Positions 1 through 9,135 are shown, counted from the stretch's first letter. The stretch is 24,416 nt of DNA from Verrucomicrobiales bacterium (GCA_002729295.1 PBTU01000104.1:1-24416); one strand, 5' to 3'. Notes: generated from the letters alone by a model not told the origin. Made by a program: numbers and translations.

Positions 1-285
1 CATCACGGCCACCCTCGAATCAACTCCTGGGCGAAAGACCTCGCCCTCATGAAACCCTACCTTCATTGCCTCAACATCAACGGCATGAAAGAAGGCGCGG
101 AATTCAAAATTCTTCCCCTCGGCCAGGGCGAACACGAAACCACCATGCTCCAAACGCTCACCGACAGCGGCTACTCCGGCCCGATCGGCATCCTCGACCA
201 TCGCAACGACACCGACTCAAAAATCGCCCTCAAGGCGAATCTCGACGGCCTGAAAATCCTCAAAAATCAGCTGAAGCTTAAATAA
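1..285 (+). CDS. Sugar phosphate isomerase/epimerase-like TIM-barrel protein, C-terminal fragment
   Basis: The reading frame is open from the first base of the window and ends at TAA 283-285, so only the last 94 residues are present and the true start lies outside. The fragment begins HHGHPRINSW, continues through PYLHCLNINGM and ends with SGYSGPIGILDHR followed by a short helix. This pattern of a substrate-facing HHGH/W segment, a late beta strand with NxNG and a final GPIGILDH strand resembles the end of AP-endonuclease-2-type TIM barrels, which PVC bacteria use as sugar phosphate isomerases or epimerases. The exact substrate cannot be read from this part. It lies 48 bases before the PVC dehydrogenase gene on the same strand, a pairing I would expect in PVC saccharide-degradation loci. 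The family call is reasonably firm; the function is inference. Confidence 0.75.
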   Translation, partial: HHGHPRINSWAKDLALMKPYLHCLNINGMKEGAEFKILPLGQGEHETTMLQTLTDSGYSGPIGILDHRNDTDSKIALKANLDGLKILKNQLKLK

Positions 286-333
286 CACCGCCATTCGTAA
301 AGGAAGCACATCCCTTGCTAATGGAGTTCACCC

Positions 334-3300
334 TTGAAAAATCAGGCGATAAAGAAGACTGCCTCCTTGGGTATATTTGTCCTATTCCACATCATGATTC
401 CTCGATTACTGACACTCGCGACCGTCCTGCTGTTTTGCCAAGGTTCCGCTCTCTCCCAAGAGCTCGGCAAGAAACAACCCTTTCGGGGCAAACTCACTGA
501 TCCTCAACTTCAGGGATACCAAATCGCAGCCTGGCCTCTGGTGAAGCATGCCACAAGCTTCGAGATTGATGAGAAGGGTCGCTTCTTCTCCATCGAATCG
601 GATCGGCTGAACGGCGGGGGAATCCTCGACATTCGGGGTGAAGGCACACTGACAGCGGGAGATTTCCGCCTCCAGACCATTGAGGATCGCCGCAAACAGC
701 TTCTTGCGGACAAGAAGTTTAAACCAAATTTTTTCACCTCCGTCTCCGAGCGCGTCGCCCGTCTGGAGGATGTGAACGGAGACGGGATTCCCGATAAGCG
801 CACGGTGTATGCGGAAGGCATGAACGACATTCTCGACGGCGTGGCCTTTTCGGCTCTTGCAGTTGATGGGACCCTTTATCTCACCTGTATCCCCAACCTA
901 TGGAAGTTTGAGGATAAGAATGATGATGGAGTGGCGGACTCCCGCGAAAAGATGTTCACCGGATTTGGAGTGCGGACAAGTATGATGGGACACGACATGC
1001 ATGGCATTATTCGTGGACCAGACGGAAAGCTCTACTGGAGTATTGGTGATCGTGGCTATAACGTTACCACCAAAGATGGTAAAAACTTCGCGGCCCCGAG
1101 CCGCGGAGCGATCTTCCGCAGCGATCCTGATGGCTCCAACTTCGAGGTAGTCCACCACGGATTGAGAAACCCGCAAGAGCTTGCCTTCGATCAATACGGC
1201 AACCTTTTCACTTTCGACAATACCGGCGACATTGGTGACGAGGCCCGTGTTGTCTACGCGTTGGAAGGAGCGGACTCCGGTTGGTATGAGGAACACCAGG
1301 CGGCGCACCAATACCGGTCACGGCTCGACTTTGCGGACATTGCTCTTCCGAAGTCAATCTGGGTTTCCGAGCAGATGTTTGCTCCGCGGAATGACGTCCA
1401 GCCAAAGTGGATTTTACCACCGGTGGCCAATCTCGGCAATGGCCCATCGGGGGTCGTCTACCTGACCGGTGAGTCACTTCCGGAAGATCTCCGCGACACT
1501 TTTCTGGTGTGCAATTACCGTGGCAGCTCTAAAACCTCCCAGCTCCTCTCAGTTCGGCCTCAATCAAACGGCGCTGGCTTTAAAGTGGATGGTGCCAAGG
1601 AGGTCATGAGCGGTGTCGCCAGTTCCGATGTGGACCTCGGATACGATGGTCGCATCTATGCCCTCGACTTCGGTGGTGGATGGACGAAGAACAAGAATGC
1701 CTCCATCCAGGCGATCGAGTCTCCCAAACATCTCGAAAACAAATCAGTCAAAGAGACCCAACAATATTTTTCCTACGGCTTCGGAAAAGCCAAGTCCGAT
1801 CGCCTTGCAGAGCTTCTCAATCATCCGGATATGCGGGTTCGCCAACGGGCTCAGTTCGAGTTGGTCAAGCGTGGAGAGAAAGAAAAGCTCTCGACAGCTG
1901 CAAAGTCCGGCAAAGCAACGACGACACGTCTGCACGGAATTTGGGGTCTGGCACAGCTGGCTCGAAAAGAGACCTCTCTGGTATCGATATTGATTGACCT
2001 CACCAAGGACAAGGATGTCGAAGTCCGGGCCAACACCTGTCGCTCACTTGGAGATCTCAAGACCAAGGAAGCGGTGGCAGTGCTCCGCGAAAAACTCACG
2101 GATTCCTCGCTTCGCGTACGGAGCCTCTCGGCCATTGCCTTGAGTAAATGCGGAAGTCTCGCCGACGCGCCCGCGATCTGGAAACTCATCGAGGAAAACA
2201 AGGGTGAGGACCTCTGGATCCGTCATGCCGGCATCTCAGCCCTCAAGCATCTCAAGGACAACGCCGGTGCCGTCGCAAAGATGTCCTCCCCGAGTGAAGA
2301 AACGAGGCTCTGCGCAGTTGTTCTTTTGCGGAGGCTGGACGATCCGGCGGTAGCTGGCTTTGTCGGTGATGCGTCGAAGCAAGTTCAGATCGAGGCCATT
2401 CGTGCGGTCTACGATCGCCATCTGACGAGCGGCTTTCCTGCGCTCGCCCAGCTGACTGGAAAGGCCTCGGAGTTTGCCGATACCGTCCAGCGTCGCATCC
2501 TCTTCGCCAGCTTTTGGATGGGGCAGCCGAGAGATGCGGCCCGCGTAATGGAGATGGCTGGCGACTCCAAGGTCGACGGCAAAGTGCGCGAGACCGCATT
2601 GCGGGCCCTTTTGCGCTGGAACAATCCTCCCACCATGGACCCCGTCACTGCAATGTATCGTCCGGTTGAAAAACGCGATATCGAGCTACTGGCCGCCCTG
2701 ACCGCACCGCTTCGCAAAGCGATGCAGAACGCGAAAGGAAAGGAACAAGCTCTCGCTCTTGAGCTCGCCAAGGCGGTGAATCTGCCGATGTCAACCGACG
2801 CTTTGGAAGCGCAGGTCTTTGATGAGTCATTAGAATCAGGAATTCGTGTCGCGGCCTTGAATACCGTGGCGGGTCAGAACAAGGGAAAGATCCCCGCGAT
2901 CATCGAAAGGCTGAAAGGCACCAAGGACGGAGAAGTGCAGGCGGCCCGTCTTCGGCTCATGTTCGAGGCAAAGCTGCCCGGAAGAATCAAGACAGCAGAG
3001 GGATATCTCAAGACAGCGAACCTTCCTGTCGTTCGTGCTTCCCTGGCATTGCTGGCAACGGATGCCGGGGGAAAAGAAATTCTGACCAAGGTCTGGAGCA
3101 ATCCGAGTTCCGTAATGAAGGAAGCAAGACTCGATGCCTATCTCGCTCTCGCCTCTTCAAACGATGCTGTTCACAAAAAGCTCGCGGCCGAATTTTCAGC
3201 CAATCCAGCCGAGCTACAGAAACTTTCCCTCCATGGTGGAGATGCTGCAACCGGGGCCATCGTCTTTCAAAACCAGGGAGCCTGTATGCAGTGCCATATG

Positions 3301-3669
3301 ATCGGTGGGAAAGGTGGCGTGCAAGGACCGGCGCTCGACACCATCGGCAAGCGACTTTCAGGCGAAAAGATCCTCGAGTCTCTGGTGAGCCCCAGTGCGG
3401 AGATTGCCGAGGGATATGGCCTCTTCACCCTCACCACGAAGTCCGGAGAGGCGCTGGCAGGGCGACTTGGAAAAGAAACAGGGACCGAAGTTGAGTTGAT
3501 CCTCCCTACTGGCGAAACAAAGAAGATCCCCAAAGGTCAAATCAAGGAGCGCGCCGGACCAAGCTCAGCGATGCCCCCAATGGCACTGGCTCTGCCACCC
3601 AAAGATCTCCGCAACCTGATCACTTACCTCGCTTCGCTAAAAACCGAAGCCAAGACCAAGGGGCACTGA
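334..3669 (+). CDS. PVC-type membrane-bound dehydrogenase with HEAT repeats and C-terminal heme-binding CxxCH domain
   Basis: A 1,111-residue exported protein. Residues about 1-42 form a signal peptide ending near GSALS. Residues about 60-450 match the propeller-like PVC-type membrane-bound dehydrogenase domain (TIGR02604-like), with two calcium-type loops, DVNGDGIPD (146-154) and DKNDDGVAD (194-202), and the GLRNPQELAFD propeller motif. Residues about 480-960 are helical HEAT-like repeats (for example DVEVRANTCRSLGDL). The C-terminus is a cytochrome-c-like TIGR02603-type domain with CMQCH at 984-988 and Met1080 or Met1083 in SAMPPM as possible axial ligand. Such proteins are thought to oxidise sugars or alcohols in the PVC periplasm; the substrate is unknown. 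The frame starts at TTG 334, with GGAG seven bases upstream. An ATG at 394 gives an equally good signal peptide, so the start is uncertain by 20 codons. Confidence 0.92.
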   Translation: MKNQAIKKTASLGIFVLFHIMIPRLLTLATVLLFCQGSALSQELGKKQPFRGKLTDPQLQGYQIAAWPLVKHATSFEIDEKGRFFSIESDRLNGGGILDIRGEGTLTAGDFRLQTIEDRRKQLLADKKFKPNFFTSVSERVARLEDVNGDGIPDKRTVYAEGMNDILDGVAFSALAVDGTLYLTCIPNLWKFEDKNDDGVADSREKMFTGFGVRTSMMGHDMHGIIRGPDGKLYWSIGDRGYNVTTKDGKNFAAPSRGAIFRSDPDGSNFEVVHHGLRNPQELAFDQYGNLFTFDNTGDIGDEARVVYALEGADSGWYEEHQAAHQYRSRLDFADIALPKSIWVSEQMFAPRNDVQPKWILPPVANLGNGPSGVVYLTGESLPEDLRDTFLVCNYRGSSKTSQLLSVRPQSNGAGFKVDGAKEVMSGVASSDVDLGYDGRIYALDFGGGWTKNKNASIQAIESPKHLENKSVKETQQYFSYGFGKAKSDRLAELLNHPDMRVRQRAQFELVKRGEKEKLSTAAKSGKATTTRLHGIWGLAQLARKETSLVSILIDLTKDKDVEVRANTCRSLGDLKTKEAVAVLREKLTDSSLRVRSLSAIALSKCGSLADAPAIWKLIEENKGEDLWIRHAGISALKHLKDNAGAVAKMSSPSEETRLCAVVLLRRLDDPAVAGFVGDASKQVQIEAIRAVYDRHLTSGFPALAQLTGKASEFADTVQRRILFASFWMGQPRDAARVMEMAGDSKVDGKVRETALRALLRWNNPPTMDPVTAMYRPVEKRDIELLAALTAPLRKAMQNAKGKEQALALELAKAVNLPMSTDALEAQVFDESLESGIRVAALNTVAGQNKGKIPAIIERLKGTKDGEVQAARLRLMFEAKLPGRIKTAEGYLKTANLPVVRASLALLATDAGGKEILTKVWSNPSSVMKEARLDAYLALASSNDAVHKKLAAEFSANPAELQKLSLHGGDAATGAIVFQNQGACMQCHMIGGKGGVQGPALDTIGKRLSGEKILESLVSPSAEIAEGYGLFTLTTKSGEALAGRLGKETGTEVELILPTGETKKIPKGQIKERAGPSSAMPPMALALPPKDLRNLITYLASLKTEAKTKGH

Positions 3670-3728
3670 GTCAACTTCAAGCTCTTCGAAACAGGTCACC
3701 GCATTAGCGCTTAAGTGGATCAACAGAT

Positions 3729-4616
3729 TCACTTGTGTATCGCCACCAGCACCGACCCCAGCAAGGCCAGCACCGTCCCGATTACCTTCCTCATCGTAAA
3801 TTTTTCTTTGAGGAAAATGTAAGCCAGTACGATAATAAAAACCGTCGAAAGCTGGTTGAAAATCGCAGCTCTTCCGGCAGGGAGATACTTAAATCCTCCG
3901 ACCCAAAATAAGGTCGCCATAAAGGCCCCCAGAATCGCCATCGGAATCATTGTCTTCCAGGTATCGCGACGCCGAAATCCCAGAAACAAATGCGCCATCT
4001 TCTGACGTCTCGAAAACGCGACCCATAGCATCATCACGAGACTAGCGATCAAAAAGCGATACCCCGTTACCCAAACCACCGAGACCTCGCGGTAAACATC
4101 GCGCACCATCAAGATTCCAATTGCCATAATGACATGGGCTCCCGCCGCCAGCGCCACGCCGGACCAGAGATCCCGCGGCACCTTGATCTCATTCGTCATC
4201 GTGGCCCCGACAAACACTCCCGAGATCACTAGTGCTCCCCCGATCAATTCCCAAGGCCCGAGAACTTCTCCAAACATCACCAGTCCCACTAAAGCAATCG
4301 ACGGGGCATAGGCACAATCCGCCAAAGCCTGCAAACTTGCCCCCAGCCGATTAAGCGCCGCCGCGATCATGGTGTCCGCCAGAGAAATCCCCAAAACCGC
4401 ACTGGCCACCAGACGCAGATGATCGCCCACCTCAATTTCGGGCATCCAGTTCTCCCCCAATCCCAGAAGCAAAAGCGCAAGACACACCAGCGCGACACAG
4501 TTCTTGAAAAACGTCAACGGCAGCGGAGGAATCTGCAATCCCGAAACCCGCATCAAAATCACCGACACCGCCCAAAAAGCAGCCGAGCCCATCGCACAGG
4601 CATCTCCGATCGACAT
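3729..4616 (-). CDS. EamA/DMT-family transporter
   Basis: A 295-residue, very hydrophobic protein with about ten membrane segments in two homologous halves, the layout of the EamA (drug/metabolite transporter) family. Typical features are the early SAAFWAVSVILMR helix, the GE in VMFGEVLGPWELIGGALVISGV closing the first half, and the same pattern late in the second half (FLKEKFTMRKVIGTVLALLGSVLV). It probably exports or imports a small metabolite; the substrate cannot be told. The frame extends upstream to 4703, but that would overlap the upstream gene and add a non-hydrophobic, Cys/His/Arg-rich leader, so I take the ATG whose CAT is at 4614-4616, which gives a normal family length. It follows the YihY-like gene by 43 bases on the same strand, so the two probably form an operon. 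It converges on the dehydrogenase gene. Confidence 0.85.
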   Translation of the reverse strand: MSIGDACAMGSAAFWAVSVILMRVSGLQIPPLPLTFFKNCVALVCLALLLLGLGENWMPEIEVGDHLRLVASAVLGISLADTMIAAALNRLGASLQALADCAYAPSIALVGLVMFGEVLGPWELIGGALVISGVFVGATMTNEIKVPRDLWSGVALAAGAHVIMAIGILMVRDVYREVSVVWVTGYRFLIASLVMMLWVAFSRRQKMAHLFLGFRRRDTWKTMIPMAILGAFMATLFWVGGFKYLPAGRAAIFNQLSTVFIIVLAYIFLKEKFTMRKVIGTVLALLGSVLVAIHK

Positions 4617-4659
4617 GCCGGGACGATGACCGGTTTCATCCCAATGGCAATGCCGGGTT

Positions 4660-5511
4660 CTACTTCTTTCGCACCCTCCCTGCCCGATGCTCCACGCGGA
4701 CAATCAAGCCCCCAATGAAAAGCACTATGACATTGAAATAGACCCAGAGAAGCACCACCAAAAAGGACCCAATCAGTCCATACACACTGAAGCTTGAAGT
4801 CACCGAAATCGTGGTGAAAACCCGGCTCCCAAATTCCCACAATCCCGCCGCCACCAGACTCCCCGTAAAACACAACTTCCGGCTCACACTCTCCTTGGAA
4901 AGAAAACGATAGAGCAAGGTCAGAATGATCACGTTCACCACCGATCCAATCGCAAAGGAGGTGTATCGCGAGACTGACGGTAAGCTTGGAAAATACTCCG
5001 CACTCACCTCGCTCACGCCCCTCAAAATCAAGCCGCCCACAAACGTCACCACCACAAAGAAACACAGCCCAAGAATGATCAGGAAAGATCGCAGGCGACT
5101 CGAAAGTGCCAACTTCACCTTCGCCCAAAGCCCTTGATGCTTCGCCTTCTTCTTCACATCCCAGATCCGATAAAATCCTCGATCGATTTGCGTGAAGACC
5201 AGCGAAGCCGTGAGAAAAAACGCGACCGCGGCGATCGGACCATTAACCAAGGACCGATCCTGAACCTGCGAAAGAATCTCCGCCAAAGATTGCGCCACCT
5301 CCGGAGACATCTGCGTCGAAATCACCTCAAGAATCTCCTCCCGCGCATTCGCCCCCTTCTCCACAAAGCGAAAGAAATACCCCACTCCCGCCACCAGCAC
5401 CATCATCAGCGGAAACAAAGAAAGCGCCGCATAAAAGGCCACCCCCGCTGCCAGCGAAGCACATTCGTAATGCCCCCAAGCATGCACCACCGCCGAGATC
5501 CGTTTCACCAT
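4660..5511 (-). CDS. YihY/virulence factor BrkB family inner-membrane protein
   Basis: A 283-residue membrane protein with about six helices, a normal length for the YihY/BrkB family (once misnamed ribonuclease BN). The N-terminal helix contains the family hallmark AAGVAFYAALSLFPLMMVLVAG. Later conserved parts include GPIAAVAFFLTASLVFTQID-type segments, an extended GxxW-like stretch (LVAAGLWEFGSRVF) and the Tyr/Gly-rich VYGLIGSFLVVLLWVYF helix before the final IVLFIGGLIV helix and a basic tail (RVEHRAGRVRKK). The molecular role of the family is not settled; transport or envelope functions have been suggested. The start ATG (CAT at 5509-5511) has no clear Shine-Dalgarno sequence. It lies upstream of the EamA transporter and is divergent from the MATE gene. 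Confidence 0.88.
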   Translation of the reverse strand: MVKRISAVVHAWGHYECASLAAGVAFYAALSLFPLMMVLVAGVGYFFRFVEKGANAREEILEVISTQMSPEVAQSLAEILSQVQDRSLVNGPIAAVAFFLTASLVFTQIDRGFYRIWDVKKKAKHQGLWAKVKLALSSRLRSFLIILGLCFFVVVTFVGGLILRGVSEVSAEYFPSLPSVSRYTSFAIGSVVNVIILTLLYRFLSKESVSRKLCFTGSLVAAGLWEFGSRVFTTISVTSSFSVYGLIGSFLVVLLWVYFNVIVLFIGGLIVRVEHRAGRVRKK

Positions 5512-5718
5512 GGACGGAGCCTAATGACATCAAGCGTTCCAACAAGCTTACTCCACTCGAGTCAACCGGATTTTTGGGAACTTGCTTTTTTGGGCACGAC
5601 GAACGATTGCATCCTATCACTTGTATTTCGAAACCGTTTTACTTGTGATTTTTAAGCAAAATGCGATGGATCATTTCATAATAAGACAAACTCCCTCACT
5701 GGCCCGGGGACTCTCGAA

Positions 5719-7083
5719 ATGAAATCCGCACCCTCACTCACCACCGATCCCATCTCATCGCTCATCTGGAGAATCGCTCTCCCGATGAGTATTGGGATGT
5801 TCTTCAACACCATGTTCAACGTGGTGGACACCTACTATGCCGGCAAGCTCGGCACCGAAGCGCTCGCCGCCCTCGCTCTCTCCTTCCCCGTCTTTTTCAT
5901 CATCCTTTCTGTCGGCAGCGGCATCAGCCAAGGCACCACGGCTCTCCTGGCAAATTCCCTCGGCGAAGGGAACACCAACGACTGCCGACGCTACTTCACA
6001 CAAGCCATCTTCTTTGTCATCATCGGCTCCCTCATCATGGCCGTTGCCGGATGGCTCACCTCCCCAATCATCTTCGAATCACTCGGAGCATCTGGAAGCT
6101 ATCTCCAGACCTGCCTCGACTACATGAACGTCATCCTCGCCGGATCTGTTCTCATGCTTCTTCCCATCGTCCTGAACTCCGCCCTCTCTTCCCAAGGCAA
6201 CACCATTCCCTACCGCAACTACCTCATCGCAGGATTCATTGCCAACTGTCTCCTCAACCCGCTCTTCATCCTCGGCTGGTGGGGACTCCCAAAAATGGGC
6301 GTAGCCGGACTTGCGCTCGCCACCCTCGTCGTCCACCTCGGCGGCATCATTTACCTTTGGGTCCATCTTCAGAAATCCGAGCTCTTTAAAAAAATCACTC
6401 CCCGGGAACTCGCCCCCGATTGGGCCGTCCTCAAAAAAATTGCGGGCCAGGCAGTCCCCGCCGGACTCAACATGCTCACCATCGCCATCGGGATGTTTGT
6501 CATCAATTGGTTTGTGCAGCACTTCGATAAGGAAGCCATCGCCGCCGCCGGAGTCGCCATGCGCGTTGAGCAAATCATCCTCATGCCTACCATCGGCCTC
6601 AACTTCGCCGCCCTCAGCATCATCGGCCAAAACCACGGAGCCAAACTCCCCCACCGCGTCCGCGAAGCCTGGATAACCAACATCAAATTCGGAGCAATCA
6701 TCATGTTCGTCGGAGGCTTCGTCCTCTACTTTCTCCGCGAGCCCGGACTTCGTTTCTTCACCGACGACGAAGCGGTCATCGCCATCGGCTACGACTGCCT
6801 CTTTGTCTCCGCCGTGACCCTCGCAGCCTACCCCATTCTTTTCGTCACCGTCTTCGCCTTCCAGGGACTGAAGAAACCCATGATCGGTCTTTGGATTGGC
6901 CTCTACCGCCAACTCTTCGCGCCCATCCTCATCATCCACACCCTTACCTTCACCCTCGCCTGGGGACTCTGGGGAATCTGGTGGGGCATCTCCATCGTCA
7001 CCTGGAGCGCCGCCCTCTTCATGCTCGCCCTCGGCTGGCGAAAGATAGGAAAAGAAGAAGGGCCTCCTCCAATTTTGCCTTAA
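5719..7083 (+). CDS. MATE family efflux transporter
   Basis: A 454-residue integral membrane protein with the 12-helix, two-bundle arrangement of MATE (NorM/DinF-type) exporters. The N-terminal half shows WRIALPMSIGMFFNTMFNVVDTYYAGKLGTEALAAL, written here only as the family's P-x-G-x-x-x-N pattern with the VDTYYAG segment. The second half begins with the homologous AVPAGLNMLTIAIGMFVINW region and the MRVEQIILMPTIGLN helix. These proteins use Na+ or H+ gradients to expel cationic drugs and metabolites. The substrate here is unknown. Codon use is strongly C-ending, like the sulfatase that follows. The gene is preceded by a 207-base divergent spacer shared with the YihY-like gene. A GGGGA stretch about ten bases before the ATG could serve as a weak ribosome site. 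Confidence 0.93.
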   Translation: MKSAPSLTTDPISSLIWRIALPMSIGMFFNTMFNVVDTYYAGKLGTEALAALALSFPVFFIILSVGSGISQGTTALLANSLGEGNTNDCRRYFTQAIFFVIIGSLIMAVAGWLTSPIIFESLGASGSYLQTCLDYMNVILAGSVLMLLPIVLNSALSSQGNTIPYRNYLIAGFIANCLLNPLFILGWWGLPKMGVAGLALATLVVHLGGIIYLWVHLQKSELFKKITPRELAPDWAVLKKIAGQAVPAGLNMLTIAIGMFVINWFVQHFDKEAIAAAGVAMRVEQIILMPTIGLNFAALSIIGQNHGAKLPHRVREAWITNIKFGAIIMFVGGFVLYFLREPGLRFFTDDEAVIAIGYDCLFVSAVTLAAYPILFVTVFAFQGLKKPMIGLWIGLYRQLFAPILIIHTLTFTLAWGLWGIWWGISIVTWSAALFMLALGWRKIGKEEGPPPILP

Positions 7084-7213
7084 CCGCGATGATCCGTATT
7101 CTCATCCCCCTCTGCCAGGAAAGCTTGCCGCTCCCGGCTCGCCGGCTCAAAGCCAAGATCGTATTTCCCATTGGCATCATTCCCCAATCCCCCTAGCGTC
7201 TCACCACTCACTC

Positions 7214-8683
7214 ATGATTGCCAAGCTCCTCACCCTCGCTCTCCTCTGCGCCTCCGCTCTCGCTGCCCAAAAACCCAACATCGTTCTCATCATCGCCGAT
7301 GACATGAGCTGGGACGATAACGGCGCTTACGGCCATCCAAAAATCCACACCCCCAACATCGACGCCCTCGCCAAAGGCGGCATGCTTTTCGAACACGCCT
7401 ACCTCACCGCCAACTCCTGCAGCCCGAGCCGTGCCAGTATCATCACGGGACGATACCCTCACAACACCGGCGCAGAGCAACTCCACTGGCCGCTCCCCAA
7501 AGAGTCCCTTACCTTCGTCGAACAACTCAAGGCCTCCGGCTACTACACCGCCGCCGCCGGAAAGTGGCATCTCGGCAAGGACGTTATCGACCGCTTCGAT
7601 GACGTCTTCGAAGCCTCCACCGCCGGATTCATTCTCCCCACCGGAGCCGACAAAAAATCCGGCAAGATGATCGCCAAATCCCCCAGCGGTTGCGAAGACT
7701 GGCTCTCTACCTTGCAAAACCGCCCGAAGAAAAAACCCTTCTTCCTTTGGTTCGCCGCCCTTGACCCACACCGCGAATACGAGAAGGACGCCTTCCAGCC
7801 TCCGCACAAATCCGACTCGGTTCGCCTCCCTCCCTACGTCCCCGACACCCCCGAAGTCCGCGGTGACTACCAACTCTACTACGACGAAATCGGACGCCTC
7901 GACAATTACGTCGGCAAGGTCATGGCCGAACTTAAAAAGCAAGGCGTCGCCGACAACACCCTCGTCCTCTTCATCAGCGACAACGGACGCCCCTTCCCCG
8001 GCGACAAAACCACTCTTTACGACGGCGGCATCCGCACGCCTTGGATTGTCAACTGGCCCGCTCACATCAAGGCCGGTCAAAAGACCAAAAGCCTCGTCAG
8101 CTCCGTCGACATCGCCCCGACTTTCCTCAAACTCGCCGGCCTCACCCCGGGCAAGACCTACGAAGGGGTCGACTTCGCTCCCATCCTGAAGGATCCCACT
8201 GTCAACGCCCGCAACTACGCCTTCGCCGAAGACCACTGGCACGACTACGAAGACCACGGCCGCGCCATCGCCAACCAACGATGGAAACTCATCCGAAACA
8301 GCTACGTCGATCTGCAAAACACACCGTCCGCCGACGCCGGACGCAGCCCGACCTGGCAATCCATGCTCAAGCTCAAAGCCGACAACAAACTTAACGCGGC
8401 CCAGCTTCGTTGCTTCACCTCACCCCGCGCCGAGTTCGAACTCTACGACCTCAAAAACGATCCCTTCGAAACCAAAAACCTCGCCGGCTCCAAAGAGCAT
8501 CAAGCGACTCTGCTCGAAATGCAAAATGCCCTCGCAGTTTGGTCCAAGAAGACTAACGACTACCTCCCCACCAAACGCACCCCCGACGAATTCCACCGCG
8601 TCACCGGCGCCCCGGATCATTCGGTGAGAAAACGCCCCCGTCCCTCCAAAAAGGACATGTTCGACACCAACGGAAAATACTGA
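7214..8683 (+). CDS. Secreted type I (formylglycine) sulfatase
   Basis: A 489-residue arylsulfatase-family enzyme that hydrolyses sulfate esters or sulfamates, probably in the periplasm or outside the cell. Residues 1-18 are a signal peptide ending ASALAA. The metal site starts with DD at 29-30 in NIVLIIADDMSWDD. The formylglycine site is CSPSR with Cys69 as the residue to be oxidised. Other active-site elements are GKWHLG (116-121), DPHREY with His186, and SDNG with Asp256 and Asn257, followed by Lys265. The order and spacing resemble the N-sulfoglucosamine sulfohydrolase-like branch, but the substrate is not certain. The C-terminal subdomain ends MFDTNGKY. The start ATG has no Shine-Dalgarno sequence (upstream CTCACCACTCACTC). 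No formylglycine-generating enzyme gene lies in the window. Confidence 0.93.
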   Translation: MIAKLLTLALLCASALAAQKPNIVLIIADDMSWDDNGAYGHPKIHTPNIDALAKGGMLFEHAYLTANSCSPSRASIITGRYPHNTGAEQLHWPLPKESLTFVEQLKASGYYTAAAGKWHLGKDVIDRFDDVFEASTAGFILPTGADKKSGKMIAKSPSGCEDWLSTLQNRPKKKPFFLWFAALDPHREYEKDAFQPPHKSDSVRLPPYVPDTPEVRGDYQLYYDEIGRLDNYVGKVMAELKKQGVADNTLVLFISDNGRPFPGDKTTLYDGGIRTPWIVNWPAHIKAGQKTKSLVSSVDIAPTFLKLAGLTPGKTYEGVDFAPILKDPTVNARNYAFAEDHWHDYEDHGRAIANQRWKLIRNSYVDLQNTPSADAGRSPTWQSMLKLKADNKLNAAQLRCFTSPRAEFELYDLKNDPFETKNLAGSKEHQATLLEMQNALAVWSKKTNDYLPTKRTPDEFHRVTGAPDHSVRKRPRPSKKDMFDTNGKY

Positions 8684-8718
8684 TCATAAAAAATGCCGGG
8701 TGGCATGCTAACCCCGAC

Positions 8719-8739
8719 TGCCGGAGCCTAACTCCGGCA
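8719..8739. repeat. Perfect inverted repeat downstream of the sulfatase
   Basis: Two 8-base arms (TGCCGGAG and CTCCGGCA) flank a 5-base loop, 36 bases after the sulfatase stop. There is no T-run on either side, so it is either a Rho-independent-like stabilising 3' hairpin of the sulfatase mRNA or a REP-like palindrome. Confidence 0.5.
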
Positions 8740-8804
8740 ATGCGCCTTCAACGGGAAGCCCGGAAAAGAAGGCCCTCTCTCCCGATTCCCTGCGCCAGCG
8801 AGCC

Positions 8805-8844
8805 AAAAAATCAGAGGAGGAAGCTCTTAAATGCTATCCTCTGA
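8805..8844 (-). terminator. Terminator-like hairpin, minus strand
   Basis: Read on the minus strand, arms TCAGAGGA and TCCTCTGA (8 of 8 pairs, loop 18) are followed directly by six T. No gene is visible immediately upstream on that strand; the nearest is tRNA-Leu more than 500 bases away. Confidence 0.5.
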
Positions 8845-8960
8845 ACGCAAGGTGCGGCAGGATAATTTTCAAACCCCTTTTCTCTCCCATGGGCTCCGTA
8901 ACCCGGCTTTCCGCGACCCTCCCGCCAAAAGGAAATTCCTGGCAATCAGATTTGGGTGAC

Positions 8961-8989
8961 AAAAAAACCGCCCCCTCGGAAGGGGACGG
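8961..8989 (-). terminator. Strong intrinsic terminator, minus strand (copy B)
   Basis: On the minus strand the sequence CCGTCCCCT-TCCG-AGGGGGCGG is a nine-pair stem (one G-U) with a UNCG-type tetraloop, followed by seven T. The stem is the same as that of the hairpin at 9100-9135. Confidence 0.7.
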
Positions 8990-9099
8990 CTAATACACAC
9001 CTCAAACAACATTGTGGTAGTCAATTGTTACCTCATTTTTGATTTGAGTGCTAATGAGTGGATTTCATGTTTTTGATTAATCGAGAATTGGTCACCCCG

Positions 9100-9135
9100 A
9101 AAAAAAACCGCCCCCTAACACTCATCAAGGGACGG
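9100..9135 (-). terminator. Intrinsic terminator, minus strand (copy A)
   Basis: On the minus strand CCGTCCC pairs with GGGGCGG (seven pairs including one G-U) around a 14-base loop, followed by eight T. It shares the AGCCGTCCC / GGGGGCGG-T(7+) frame with the hairpin at 8961-8989 but has a different loop. Confidence 0.6.

Noticed and set aside
3670..3728. A bidirectional terminator between the convergent dehydrogenase and EamA genes.
   Set aside because: The 59-base spacer has no stable hairpin with a T-run on either strand that I can find.
6079..6939. A 286-residue minus-strand open frame opposite the MATE gene.
   Set aside because: A very acidic, low-complexity shadow of a hydrophobic gene with strong codon bias.
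7208..8359. A 383-residue minus-strand open frame opposite the sulfatase.
   Set aside because: Antisense to the sulfatase with its intact active site. Its Gly/Val/Asp/Glu-rich composition is what C-ending codons give on the other strand.
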